In this document: positions 8,333 through 15,980 of the stretch, in pieces
How the letters are laid out: every line of letters starts with the position of its first letter
Position numbering within the stretch: position 1 is the stretch's first letter
Source: Bacteroides fragilis
GTDB taxonomy: Bacteria > Bacteroidota > Bacteroidia > Bacteroidales > Bacteroidaceae
Direction: 5' to 3'
DNA length: 64,000 bases
Assembly: GCF_019583405.1 (NCBI RefSeq)
Contig: NZ_SZUU01000009.1
Location: 1 to 64,000, forward strand
Translations under genes and position numbers: made by a program
Notes under the pieces: generated by a model
Told to the model about the DNA's origin: nothing
The model's input: only the letters and a program-made list of their open reading frames with translations
The model's database searches: none

Positions 8333-9295
8333 ATGAACATTCTTATTACTGGTATTTGTGGGTTTGTGGGGACTAACTTGATTAAAGTCTTAAAAAGGGT
8401 GCATACTCTTTATGGATTGGATATTATAGATGTTGAAAAGCAGATGGACATAAAAAGATTCTCTTGGGCAGAATTTGAACCTTCTTCTTTTCCTCTTCAA
8501 ACTCTTCCTAAGTTTGATGTCATTATTCATCTTGCCGGAAAGGCCCATGATACTAAAAACCAATCGGCCGCTCAGTCCTATTTTGATATCAATACCGGTC
8601 TTACCCAAAAGATCTTTGATTTCTTTCTGGAATCATCTGTCAAGAAATTCATTTTCTTTAGTTCGGTGAAAGCTGCTGCTGATAGTGTAGTAGGGGATGT
8701 ACTTACTGAAGACGTGATTCCGACTCCGGTAGGGCCCTATGGCGAAAGCAAGATACAGGCTGAGGAGTATATAAAGAAGCGTTTTGCATTCTCAAATACG
8801 GATAAGCAGGTGTATATTCTTCGTCCCTGTATGATTCATGGTCCGGGTAATAAAGGAAACTTGAATCTATTGTATAATGTGGTGAAGAAAGGAATTCCCT
8901 GGCCATTGGGTGATTTTGAAAATCGTCGTTCATTTACTTCAATCGATAATCTATGTTATGTGATTGAGGGATTATTGGCAAAAGATGTCCCTTCGGGTAT
9001 TTATCACATGGGTGATGATGAAGCTCTGTCAACGAATGAACTGATTGCCATCATGTGCGAGGCAATGGGAAAACAGCCTCACATCTGGAAAATGAACAAG
9101 CGTTTTATGGAAGGATGTGCCAGATTGGGCACTTTACTCCACTTGCCTTTGAATACCGAAAGACTTCGTAAACTGACGGAGAACTATGTAGTAAGTAACG
9201 CCAAGATAAAGGTCGCTTTGGGGATTGATAAAATGCCGGTCACCGCTAAAGAAGGGCTGATAAAGACTATTCGTTCATTTGAAGAAACTGAATAA
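8333..9295 (+). CDS. NAD-dependent epimerase/dehydratase (extended SDR)
   Basis: This 320-residue extended short-chain dehydrogenase/reductase acts on a nucleotide sugar. The N-terminus has the NAD-binding GICGFVG (GxxGxxG), IIHLAGKAHD is the second cofactor contact, FFSSVKAAAD carries the catalytic Ser, and YGESK has the YxxxK pair near residue 138. In many Bacteroides polysaccharide loci an epimerase of this kind sits just before the initiating sugar-1-phosphate transferase and supplies its UDP-amino-sugar substrate; that role fits here because the next gene starts 3 bp later. Base composition is like the chromosome core and unlike the genes before it. The substrate is inferred. Confidence 0.87.
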   Translation: MNILITGICGFVGTNLIKVLKRVHTLYGLDIIDVEKQMDIKRFSWAEFEPSSFPLQTLPKFDVIIHLAGKAHDTKNQSAAQSYFDINTGLTQKIFDFFLESSVKKFIFFSSVKAAADSVVGDVLTEDVIPTPVGPYGESKIQAEEYIKKRFAFSNTDKQVYILRPCMIHGPGNKGNLNLLYNVVKKGIPWPLGDFENRRSFTSIDNLCYVIEGLLAKDVPSGIYHMGDDEALSTNELIAIMCEAMGKQPHIWKMNKRFMEGCARLGTLLHLPLNTERLRKLTENYVVSNAKIKVALGIDKMPVTAKEGLIKTIRSFEETE

Positions 9296-9298
9296 CTT

Positions 9299-10246
9299 AT
9301 GTATTATCTGATAATCTTAGTTCTGCTATTTCTGGCAGAACTTTTTTATTTTCGTATTGCTGATAAATATAATATTATCGACAAACCGAACGAACGGAGT
9401 TCGCATACCCGGATCACGCTGCGGGGTGGAGGAATTATCTTCTACTTGGGTGCATTGGTTTATTTTCTGACAAGTCAATTTGAGTACCCTTGGTTTATGT
9501 TGGCTCTCACTCTGGTGACGGTGATCAGCTTTGTAGATGATATCCGCTCCATATCACAAGGACTTCGTCTTGTTTTTCATTTTACGGCGATGGCTTTGAT
9601 GTTCTATCAGTGGGAGTTGTTTACTCTCCCCTGGTGGACTGTAGTTGTGGCTTTGATCGCATGTACAGGGATTATCAATGCCTATAATTTTATGGATGGA
9701 ATTAATGGAATCACGGGGGGATATTCGCTGGTTGTACTTGGAGCTTTGGCGTTTATCAATCATTGGGTTGTTTCGTTCGTTGAACCGGGTTTGATTTATA
9801 CCATGCTGTGTGCGATGCTGGTCTTTAATTTCTTTAATTTCCGTAAGAGGGCAAAATGCTTTGCCGGTGATGTGGGGTCGGTCAGTATTGCTTTTATTAT
9901 TCTGTTTTTAATCGGTAAGCTGATAATCGATACGGAAGATTTTAGTTGGATTGTGCTTCTGGCAGTATATGGAGTGGATAGTGTGTTGACGATCGTACAC
10001 CGGTTGTTGCTACATGAAAATATTGGTCTGCCCCACCGGAAACATTTGTATCAGATAATGGCTAACGAACTGAAGATACCTCATGTCGCGGTGTCATTGA
10101 CCTATATGGTGGTGCAGGGCGTAGTTGTGGCGGGATACCTGGTATTACGGGAGTACGGATATGTATATTTGGCAGGAAGCATATTGCTGTTGAGTATATT
10201 ATATCTGTTGTTCATGAAGAGATTCTTTCATCTGCACCAGTTTTGA
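9299..10246 (+). CDS. Polyprenyl-phosphate sugar-1-phosphate transferase (GT4 MraY/WecA family)
   Basis: This 315-residue membrane protein belongs to the MraY/WecA/WbpL superfamily, which moves a sugar-1-phosphate from a UDP-sugar to undecaprenyl phosphate and so starts a repeat unit. Evidence is roughly ten hydrophobic helices, the Asp motif SFVDDIRSI (about residue 80), NAYNFMDGINGITGG (about 125-140), CFAGDVGSVS (about 185) and the basic loop GLPHRKHLYQ (about 240-250). It follows the epimerase after 3 bp. Together they would be the terminal initiating module of the capsule locus. A strong hairpin terminator ends the unit. Confidence 0.9.
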   Translation: MYYLIILVLLFLAELFYFRIADKYNIIDKPNERSSHTRITLRGGGIIFYLGALVYFLTSQFEYPWFMLALTLVTVISFVDDIRSISQGLRLVFHFTAMALMFYQWELFTLPWWTVVVALIACTGIINAYNFMDGINGITGGYSLVVLGALAFINHWVVSFVEPGLIYTMLCAMLVFNFFNFRKRAKCFAGDVGSVSIAFIILFLIGKLIIDTEDFSWIVLLAVYGVDSVLTIVHRLLLHENIGLPHRKHLYQIMANELKIPHVAVSLTYMVVQGVVVAGYLVLREYGYVYLAGSILLLSILYLLFMKRFFHLHQF

Positions 10247-10266
10247 GTTAGTCGGTGGTGGGAAAT

Positions 10267-10306
10267 AAAAAGAAAGGCGACTTGATTGCAAGCCGCCTTT
10301 CTTTTT
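10267..10306. terminator. Bidirectional intrinsic terminator between capsule locus and rng
   Basis: An inverted repeat pairs AAAAAGAAAGGCG on the left with CGCCTTTCTTTTT on the right. An inner CTTG/CAAG extension closes an ATTG loop. The A-run on one side and the T-run on the other make it usable in both directions, which fits its place between two convergent genes, the sugar-phosphate transferase (+) and rng (-). Confidence 0.85.
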
Positions 10307-11879
10307 ATTTAATCTCAAATTCTTCCTTCATATCGATCTCTTCTCCATGTGAATCGTAGAATACGTATTCAAGAAAAGCGAGTTTCTGACTCGGAATAAT
10401 TTTAATACCAAATCCGTATTTCATCTGCCATTTGCGTTTCAGCGACATAAGTCCCTGATTCAAATAGGCAGCCACATACGGGTGGATGTGTAGTGAGAAT
10501 TTCTTAATCTTCAGTTTATTGACCAGATAATCAATTTTACTCTCCAGTGTGTCCGTAAAGAGGATGGACGATTTGATGGTGCCTTTGCCAAAGCAAGTTG
10601 GACAAGTTTCCATCGTGTTTACATCCATAGCCGGGCGAACCCGTTGACGCGTGATCTGCATCAGTCCGAATTTGCTTAAGGGCAGAATGTTGTGACGCGC
10701 CCTGTCTTTTTGCATGTTGGCACACATACGTTCGTAAAGCTTCTGACGGTTTTCGGCTTCATTCATGTCAATGAAATCTACCACAATGATACCACCCATA
10801 TCCCTTAGCCTCAGTTGGCGTGCCAGTTCGTCGGCAGCCCCCAGGTTTACTTCGAGTGCGTTACCTTCCTGCCCGTTGGCATTCTTGGTGCGGTTTCCGC
10901 TGTTCACGTCTACTACGTGAAGCGCCTCAGTGTGCTCAATAATCAAGTAGGCACCACTCTTGTAGGATACTGTTTTACCAAAAGACGATTTAATCTGTTT
11001 GGTGATACCAAAATTGTCATAAATGGGAAGTTGACCTTTATACAACTTGACGATGCCTGCCCGTTCGGGGGCAATCAGCGTCACATAATCCTTGATTTCG
11101 TTGAATACCGCTTCGTTGTTCACATGGATGTTTTCATACGATGGATTGAACAAATCGCGTATCATGCCAACGGCACGACTGGTTTCTTCAAAAATCAGTG
11201 TAGGATACTTGGTCGCTTTCTGTACCTTGACAATACTCTCTTCCCAATGTTTTAATAATACTTTAAGCTCTCCGTCAAGTTCGGCAACGCGTTTACCTTC
11301 GGCTACAGTACGAACGATTACTCCGAAATTTTTCGGTTTAATGCTCATGATAAGTTGCTTCAGGCGTGCGCGTTCTTCGCTCGATTTGATTTTTTGTGAG
11401 ACAGAAACCTTGTCGTTAAAAGGGATCAGCACCAGATATCTTCCAGCAAATGAGATTTCGGAAGTCAGGCGCGGCCCCTTGGTTGAGATAGGCTCTTTTA
11501 CAATTTGCACCACTACTTCTTGTCCTACCTTTAATGTATTGGCTACTGTGCCATCCTTGTCCAGGTCGGGAAGCAGGGTTGCTTTCGAAATGGGATTAAG
11601 CTTTTTTTTGTCGCTTAAAGTCTGCTTTACGTACTTTTCGAGTGAGTTAAATTGAGGACCCAGGTCTAAATAATGAAGGAAAGCATCTTTCTCGTAACCG
11701 ACATCCACGAAGCAAGCATTCAGTCCGGGCATCAATTTCTTGACGCGGCCCAAATACATATTGCCCACCGAAAAGGAGATATTTCTTCCTTCGCTTTGAA
11801 GTTCCACCAAACTCTTGTCCTCAAGTAAGGCGATGGAGACTTCTTTGGGCTGTACGTCTACTACTAATTCGCTTGTCAC
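10305..11879 (-). CDS. rng: Ribonuclease E/G family protein (RNase G)
   Basis: This 524-residue endoribonuclease of the RNase E/G family processes rRNA and mRNA 5' ends in the cytoplasm. An S1 RNA-binding domain spans about residues 37-130 (NMYLGRVKKLMPGLNACFVD). The DNase I-like catalytic part has the two metal-binding Asp motifs, HVVDVNSGN and GIIVVDFIDM. CPTCFGKG near residue 425 is the Zn-link that holds the dimer. The length matches RNase G, not RNase E, since there is no long disordered tail. The leader (11880-12029) contains competing hairpins. It lies downstream of HU and the 30-residue basic protein, all on the minus strand. Confidence 0.94.
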   Translation of the reverse strand: MTSELVVDVQPKEVSIALLEDKSLVELQSEGRNISFSVGNMYLGRVKKLMPGLNACFVDVGYEKDAFLHYLDLGPQFNSLEKYVKQTLSDKKKLNPISKATLLPDLDKDGTVANTLKVGQEVVVQIVKEPISTKGPRLTSEISFAGRYLVLIPFNDKVSVSQKIKSSEERARLKQLIMSIKPKNFGVIVRTVAEGKRVAELDGELKVLLKHWEESIVKVQKATKYPTLIFEETSRAVGMIRDLFNPSYENIHVNNEAVFNEIKDYVTLIAPERAGIVKLYKGQLPIYDNFGITKQIKSSFGKTVSYKSGAYLIIEHTEALHVVDVNSGNRTKNANGQEGNALEVNLGAADELARQLRLRDMGGIIVVDFIDMNEAENRQKLYERMCANMQKDRARHNILPLSKFGLMQITRQRVRPAMDVNTMETCPTCFGKGTIKSSILFTDTLESKIDYLVNKLKIKKFSLHIHPYVAAYLNQGLMSLKRKWQMKYGFGIKIIPSQKLAFLEYVFYDSHGEEIDMKEEFEIK

Positions 11880-11929
11880 CTTTGTTTCCTAATTATTTAA
11901 TTTTGTAAAAAATGAACGAATAACTCAAT

Positions 11930-12007
11930 GGGTTTGTTCATTCAGTCGGGTATTTAAACAAAGAACAAACCCGAAAGACATTTGCTTCACAAGTTTGTTC
12001 TTTGTTT
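11930..12007 (-). promoter_or_regulatory. Overlapping hairpins in the rng leader / HU operon end
   Basis: Two perfect inverted repeats share one arm. AAACAAAGAACAAAC (11956-11970) pairs with GTTTGTTCTTTGTTT (11993-12007), and GAACAAACCC (11963-11972) pairs with GGGTTTGTTC (11930-11939). The two stems exclude each other because both need 11963-11970. On the minus-strand transcript they lie 50-130 nt before the rng ATG. They could be a weak terminator for the HU transcript, an attenuator, or a leader that RNase G cleaves to control its own mRNA. The structure is seen in the sequence; the role is inference. Confidence 0.55.
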
Positions 12008-12029
12008 CTGTCCAGATTCAGACTAAAAA

Positions 12030-12122
12030 TTACTTTTTGCTTTTATGTCTGTTCTTTCTTAGTCTTTTTTTACGCTTGTGCGTAGACATTTTATGTCTTT
12101 TTTTCTTCTTTCCGCTTGGCAT
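12030..12122 (-). CDS. Tiny basic AURKAIP1/COX24-type (mS38-like) protein, 30 residues
   Basis: A 30-codon frame starts at ATG 12122 and ends at TAA 12030. The peptide begins MPSGKKKKRHKMSTHKRK and continues as almost pure Lys/Arg/His. Bacteroidota genomes carry similar short proteins annotated as AURKAIP1/COX24 domain-containing, the family of the mitochondrial small-subunit protein mS38; mycobacterial bS22 is another small basic ribosomal protein of this type. A role on the 30S subunit is likely by family. It begins 35 bp after the HU stop, so the two are probably co-transcribed. At this length most gene callers miss it. Confidence 0.82.
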   Translation of the reverse strand: MPSGKKKKRHKMSTHKRKKRLRKNRHKSKK

Positions 12123-12157
12123 AGCTTCAAAATTTTATGGGTTAATACTCTTGTTTA

Positions 12158-12433
12158 TTATTTCTTTACCGAAAGGGTGAATGTCTTAGCTGGTTTGAAT
12201 GCCGGAATGTTGTGTTCCGGAATGATGATAGTCGTATTCTTAGAAATATTACGAGCGGTTTTTTGAGCTCTTTTCTTTACGACGAAGCTACCAAATCCAC
12301 GGAGGTAAACATTCTCGTCCTTAGACAAAGAATCTTTCACTGCATCCATAAATGCCTCAACTGTTGTAAGTACTGTTACTTTGTCAACACCAGTGTTCTT
12401 TGCAATTTCGTTTACAATATCTGCTTTAGTCAT
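12158..12433 (-). CDS. HU family DNA-binding protein
   Basis: This 91-residue nucleoid protein has the HU fold: helices MTKADIVNEIAKNTG and VTVLTTVEAFMDAVKDSL, the turn LRGFGSFVVKKRAQKTARN, and the beta arm with IPEHNIPAFKPAKTF. The PAFKPAK tip holds the Pro-containing DNA-intercalating region. It would bind DNA as a dimer without strong sequence preference. A -7 box lies about 52 bp upstream (12485-12492). The basic 30-residue protein and rng follow on the same strand, an arrangement that links nucleoid, ribosome and RNA-processing genes. Confidence 0.95.
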   Translation of the reverse strand: MTKADIVNEIAKNTGVDKVTVLTTVEAFMDAVKDSLSKDENVYLRGFGSFVVKKRAQKTARNISKNTTIIIPEHNIPAFKPAKTFTLSVKK

Positions 12434-12484
12434 TTTTCCTTAAAAAAAATATTATTACTATGTTCTTTCTAATTTTTTGGACTG

Positions 12485-12492
12485 CAAATATA
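12485..12492 (-). promoter_or_regulatory. Bacteroidota -7 box for the HU gene
   Basis: On the minus strand this reads TATATTTG, a full match to the TAnnTTTG -7 element of the Bacteroidota primary sigma factor. It lies about 52 bp before the HU ATG. No clear -33 TTTG was confirmed. Confidence 0.5.
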
Positions 12493-12587
12493 TAGCTTTT
12501 TAGTCTCCCAAAAAAATATATCCCGAACAATTTTCTAAAAAAGTCGCTTCATTAAGCTTTCTTAGTTCGTAATTAAACGAAAATGAC

Positions 12588-12595
12588 TACTTTTG
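12588..12595 (+). promoter_or_regulatory. Bacteroidota -7 box for mutY
   Basis: TACTTTTG matches TAnnTTTG and lies 43 bp before the mutY ATG, in the divergent HU-mutY gap. The start site would be near 12602. The -33 region is AT-rich without a clear TTTG. Confidence 0.5.
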
Positions 12596-12638
12596 TGCAA
12601 GGATAAAGTTAACAAAAAGTAGAATCCGTCCAAAAAGC

Positions 12639-13685
12639 ATGAACCGGAATTTCAGCAATGCAATAGAGAATTGGTACAAGGAATATAAACGTGAACTTCC
12701 CTGGAGGGATTCGGCGGATCCTTATGTAATATGGATATCGGAAATCATTCTTCAGCAAACGCGTGTGGTGCAGGGATACGATTATTTCGTTCGCTTTATG
12801 AAACGTTTTCCCGATGTCGCCACTTTGGCCGAGGCGGATGAAGACGAAGTGATGAAGTATTGGCAGGGACTGGGCTATTATTCGCGTGCCCGTAATTTGC
12901 ATGCAGCCGCCAAGAGCATGAATGGGGTGTTTCCGAAAACTTATCCAGAGGTGCGTGCCCTCAAAGGGGTAGGTGACTATACTGCCGCTGCCATCTGTTC
13001 TTTTGCCTATAACATGCCTTACGCGGTAGTTGATGGGAATGTATATCGAGTGCTGTCGCGTTATCTGGGTATCGATACACCGATTGATTCTACAGAAGGG
13101 AAAAAGTTGTTTGCGGCCGTGGCGGATGAATTGCTGGATAGAAAGAACCCCGCATTATACAATCAGGCTATTATGGACTTCGGAGCGATCCAATGTTCTC
13201 CTCAAACTCCCAACTGCATGTTTTGTCCGTTGGCTGACAGTTGTGCGGCGCTGGCAAAGGGGACAGTGGCGGAGCTTCCGGTCAAGCAGCACAAAATAAA
13301 AACGACCAATCGTTATTTCAATTATATATATGTACGCATGGGCGTGCATACTTTCATAAATAAAAGGACGGGAAATGATATTTGGAGAAATCTGTTCGAG
13401 CTTCCGTTGATTGAAACTCCGGTTGCTGTTTCGGAGGAGGAATTTTTGGCACTGCCCGAGTTAAAGGCATTGTTTGCCCCCAAGGAACTTCCGGTAGTCC
13501 GTTCGGTTTGCCGGGACGTGAAACACGTGCTTTCCCACCGGGTGATTTATGCCAATTTTTATATAGTAGATCTTCCGGAAGATAGTCATTCGTTTGCTGC
13601 TTATCAAAAAATAAAGGCTGAAGAGCTGGAACAATATGCCGTCTCAAAACTGGTGCATGCCTTTATAGAGAAATACATCGATTGA
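12639..13685 (+). CDS. mutY: A/G-specific adenine glycosylase
   Basis: This 348-residue base-excision repair enzyme removes adenine mispaired with 8-oxoguanine. The helix-hairpin-helix LKGVGDYTAAAICSF (about residues 108-122) is followed by AVVDGNVYRVLSR with the catalytic Asp. WISEIILQQTRV (about residues 31-42) carries the catalytic Glu and the base-flipping QQT. Four Cys in CSPQTPNCMFCPLADSC (C-x6-C-x2-C-x5-C) hold the 4Fe-4S cluster. The C-terminal 110 residues, from about NRYFNYIYV, form the NUDIX-like domain that reads 8-oxoG. Length is normal for the family. Confidence 0.95.
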   Translation: MNRNFSNAIENWYKEYKRELPWRDSADPYVIWISEIILQQTRVVQGYDYFVRFMKRFPDVATLAEADEDEVMKYWQGLGYYSRARNLHAAAKSMNGVFPKTYPEVRALKGVGDYTAAAICSFAYNMPYAVVDGNVYRVLSRYLGIDTPIDSTEGKKLFAAVADELLDRKNPALYNQAIMDFGAIQCSPQTPNCMFCPLADSCAALAKGTVAELPVKQHKIKTTNRYFNYIYVRMGVHTFINKRTGNDIWRNLFELPLIETPVAVSEEEFLALPELKALFAPKELPVVRSVCRDVKHVLSHRVIYANFYIVDLPEDSHSFAAYQKIKAEELEQYAVSKLVHAFIEKYID

Positions 13686-13730
13686 AATAGAAACTGAATA
13701 TATTTTGTTGAATTATAAATATCTAAAATT

Positions 13731-15299
13731 ATGAAACGACCTTACTTACTATTAGCCTGTCTTTCTCCCGTAGCTTGCCTGATGGCCGCAAGTGGACAAA
13801 AAGGAGGAAAAAACAAACAGAAGGTGAATGACCGACAACTGCCGAATGTGGTGTTTATCTATGCAGATGATTTGGGATATGGCGATCTGGAATGTTATGG
13901 AGCTAAAAATGTACAAACTCCTAATGTTAACCGTTTGGCATCCGAAGGTATTCGCTTTACTAATGCGCATGCTACTGCGGCTACCAGTACTCCTTCACGT
14001 TACTCCATGCTTACGGGAGAATATGCCTGGCGTCGTCCGGGAACGGATGTAGCAGCCGGAAATGCCGGAATGATTATCCGTCCGGAAGATTACACGATGG
14101 CCGATATGTTTAAAAATTCCGGTTATGTGACTGCTGCTCTCGGTAAATGGCATTTGGGACTGGGAGATAAAAGCGGAGAGCAAGACTGGAATGCTCCACT
14201 TCCCGCTGCATTGGGGGATTTGGGATTTGACTATTCATACATTATGGCTGCTACTGCCGACCGTGTGCCCTGTGTATTTATTGAAAACGGAAAAGTGGCA
14301 AACTATGACCCGAGTGCCCCTATCGAAGTCAGCTACCGCAAACCTTTTGAAGGAGAACCTTTAGGGAAAGATCATCCGGAGCTGTTGTATAACCAGAAAC
14401 ACAGTCATGGACATGATATGGCTATCGTAAACGGAATCGGCCGCATCGGTTATATGAAAGGGGGAGGCAAGGCTTTATGGAAAGATGAAAATATTGCCGA
14501 CTCGATCACTACACATGCCATCAACTTTATTCGCGAACATAAGGATGAACCGTTCTTTATGTATTTTGCAACGAATGATGTGCACGTTCCACGCTTTCCA
14601 CACGAGCGTTTCCGTGGTAAGAATCCGATGGGGGTGCGCGGAGATGCCATTGTACAGTTCGACTGGAGTGTAGGGCAAATCCTGGAAACACTTGACAAGC
14701 TGGGGCTTTCTGAAAACACATTGATTATTCTTTCCAGTGATAACGGTCCTGTTGTGGATGATGGTTATCAGGATCGTGCAGAGGAGTTGCTCAACGGGCA
14801 CAGTCCGGCAGGTCCGCTGCGTGGCAACAAATATAGTGCTTTCGAAGGTGGAACCCGTATTCCCGCCATTGTGCGCTGGCCTAAGAAAATTACTCAGCCG
14901 CAGGTGTCGGATGTATTGGTTTCACAAATCGACTGGCTGGCCTCTTTAGCTTCCTTGGTTGATGCAAGGGTTCCCAAAGGAGCGGCTCCCGATAGTTTTG
15001 ACCGTCTGGGCAACTGGCTGGGAACGGATTCTACCGACCGTCCTTGGGTGATTGAGCAAGCCTCTAACCATACACTGTCAGTACGTACCAAGGACTGGAA
15101 ATACATTGAACCTAACGACGGTCCTCACATGATAACCTGGGGACCTAAAATAGAAACGGGTAATCTGAGCATTCCGCAATTGTATGACATGACTAAAGAT
15201 TATGAACAGGAGAATCTTGCAGAGAAGAATCCAGCCAAGCTTTTTGAATTGCAAACCATTTTGAGAAAAGTGCGCAATAAAACTTATAGAGCTTTATAA
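13731..15299 (+). CDS. Exported S1-family sulfatase, Ser-type
   Basis: This 522-residue sulfatase hydrolyses a sulfate ester, probably on a host glycan. A signal peptide ends near ACLMAASG. IYADDLGYGD gives the paired Asp that bind calcium. STPSRYSMLTGEY is the sulfatase signature; the first residue is Ser, so formylglycine would be made by the anaerobic sulfatase maturase (anSME), not the Cys-type enzyme. GKWHLGLGD and SSDNGP complete the active site. It sits between mutY and ssb, two genes that are otherwise neighbours in many Bacteroidota. It has no SusC/SusD partner here, so the substrate cannot be inferred. Confidence 0.9.
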   Translation: MKRPYLLLACLSPVACLMAASGQKGGKNKQKVNDRQLPNVVFIYADDLGYGDLECYGAKNVQTPNVNRLASEGIRFTNAHATAATSTPSRYSMLTGEYAWRRPGTDVAAGNAGMIIRPEDYTMADMFKNSGYVTAALGKWHLGLGDKSGEQDWNAPLPAALGDLGFDYSYIMAATADRVPCVFIENGKVANYDPSAPIEVSYRKPFEGEPLGKDHPELLYNQKHSHGHDMAIVNGIGRIGYMKGGGKALWKDENIADSITTHAINFIREHKDEPFFMYFATNDVHVPRFPHERFRGKNPMGVRGDAIVQFDWSVGQILETLDKLGLSENTLIILSSDNGPVVDDGYQDRAEELLNGHSPAGPLRGNKYSAFEGGTRIPAIVRWPKKITQPQVSDVLVSQIDWLASLASLVDARVPKGAAPDSFDRLGNWLGTDSTDRPWVIEQASNHTLSVRTKDWKYIEPNDGPHMITWGPKIETGNLSIPQLYDMTKDYEQENLAEKNPAKLFELQTILRKVRNKTYRAL

Positions 15300-15314
15300 A
15301 AGTTGTAACAATTC

Positions 15315-15345
15315 TTGCATTCTATTGTTATTCTATTTAATTTTG
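15315..15345 (+). promoter_or_regulatory. Bacteroidota promoter for ssb
   Basis: TAATTTTG at 15338-15345 matches the TAnnTTTG -7 box and a TTG at 15315-15317 lies at about the right distance for a -33 element. The ssb ATG follows 41 bp later. The promoter separates ssb from the sulfatase gene, which ends 87 bp before the ATG. Confidence 0.5.
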
Positions 15346-15386
15346 GCAACGAAATTCGGTATTTAGAAACATAAAATTCTGAGAAT

Positions 15387-15845
15387 ATGTCAGTAAATAA
15401 AGTGATATTGATAGGAAATGTCGGAAAAGACCCTGAAGTGAGATATTTGGATACAGGTATTGCTGTAGCCAGTTTTCCTTTGGCTACGACCGACCGCGCA
15501 TATACTTTGTCGAATGGTACACAAGTGCCCGAACGGACCGAATGGCACAATCTTGTCCTTTGGCGCGGACTGGCAGAAACTGCCGAAAAGTATGTACATA
15601 AAGGTGATAAGCTCTATGTGGAGGGGAAAATAAGAACCCGTTCTTATGATGACCAGAATGGGGCTAAACGCTATGTTACCGAGATTTTTGTGGATAATAT
15701 GGAAATGCTCACTCCGAAAGGTACCGGTTCGGGATCGTATGCTCCGGCACAGCAGCAGGCTGCTGCTCCCGTGAGACCTCAATCGCAACAACCGCAGCAA
15801 CCGGTGTCTTCGCAAGATAATTCGGCGGATGACCTGCCGTTTTAA
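15387..15845 (+). CDS. ssb: Single-stranded DNA-binding protein
   Basis: This 152-residue SSB has an N-terminal OB fold (SVNKVILIGNVGKDPEVRY, then the WHNLVLWRGLAE strand and GDKLYVEGKIRTRSY) of about 110 residues. A Gln/Pro-rich disordered linker follows, and the tail SADDLPF is the acidic tip that recruits repair and replication partners. It binds single-stranded DNA as a tetramer. It is followed by an inverted repeat and then gldE. Length and tail are as expected for Bacteroidota SSB. Confidence 0.96.
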   Translation: MSVNKVILIGNVGKDPEVRYLDTGIAVASFPLATTDRAYTLSNGTQVPERTEWHNLVLWRGLAETAEKYVHKGDKLYVEGKIRTRSYDDQNGAKRYVTEIFVDNMEMLTPKGTGSGSYAPAQQQAAAPVRPQSQQPQQPVSSQDNSADDLPF

Positions 15846-15855
15846 TGGTTAATGG

Positions 15856-15906
15856 CTACAAGTTAAGAGTTAGAATTGCCATCCGGCATCTAACCTTAAC
15901 TTGTAG
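15856..15906. repeat. Imperfect inverted repeat between ssb and gldE
   Basis: CTACAAGTTAAGAGTTAG (15856-15873) pairs with CTAACCTTAACTTGTAG (15890-15906), leaving one unpaired base and a 16-nt loop. Related words (AACTTGTGG) recur just downstream. There is no T-run, so it looks more like an intergenic palindromic repeat than a terminator. Confidence 0.65.
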
Positions 15907-15980
15907 TGATAACTTTTAGCTGACAACTTGTGGCACATGATTTGCATGTAGCTACTTATTATTAACTTAAAACCAATATT

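Noticed and set aside
9299..10246. Assignment to a specific capsule locus gene symbol
   Set aside because: Several near-identical loci exist in this group of organisms; the sequence alone does not tell which one this is.
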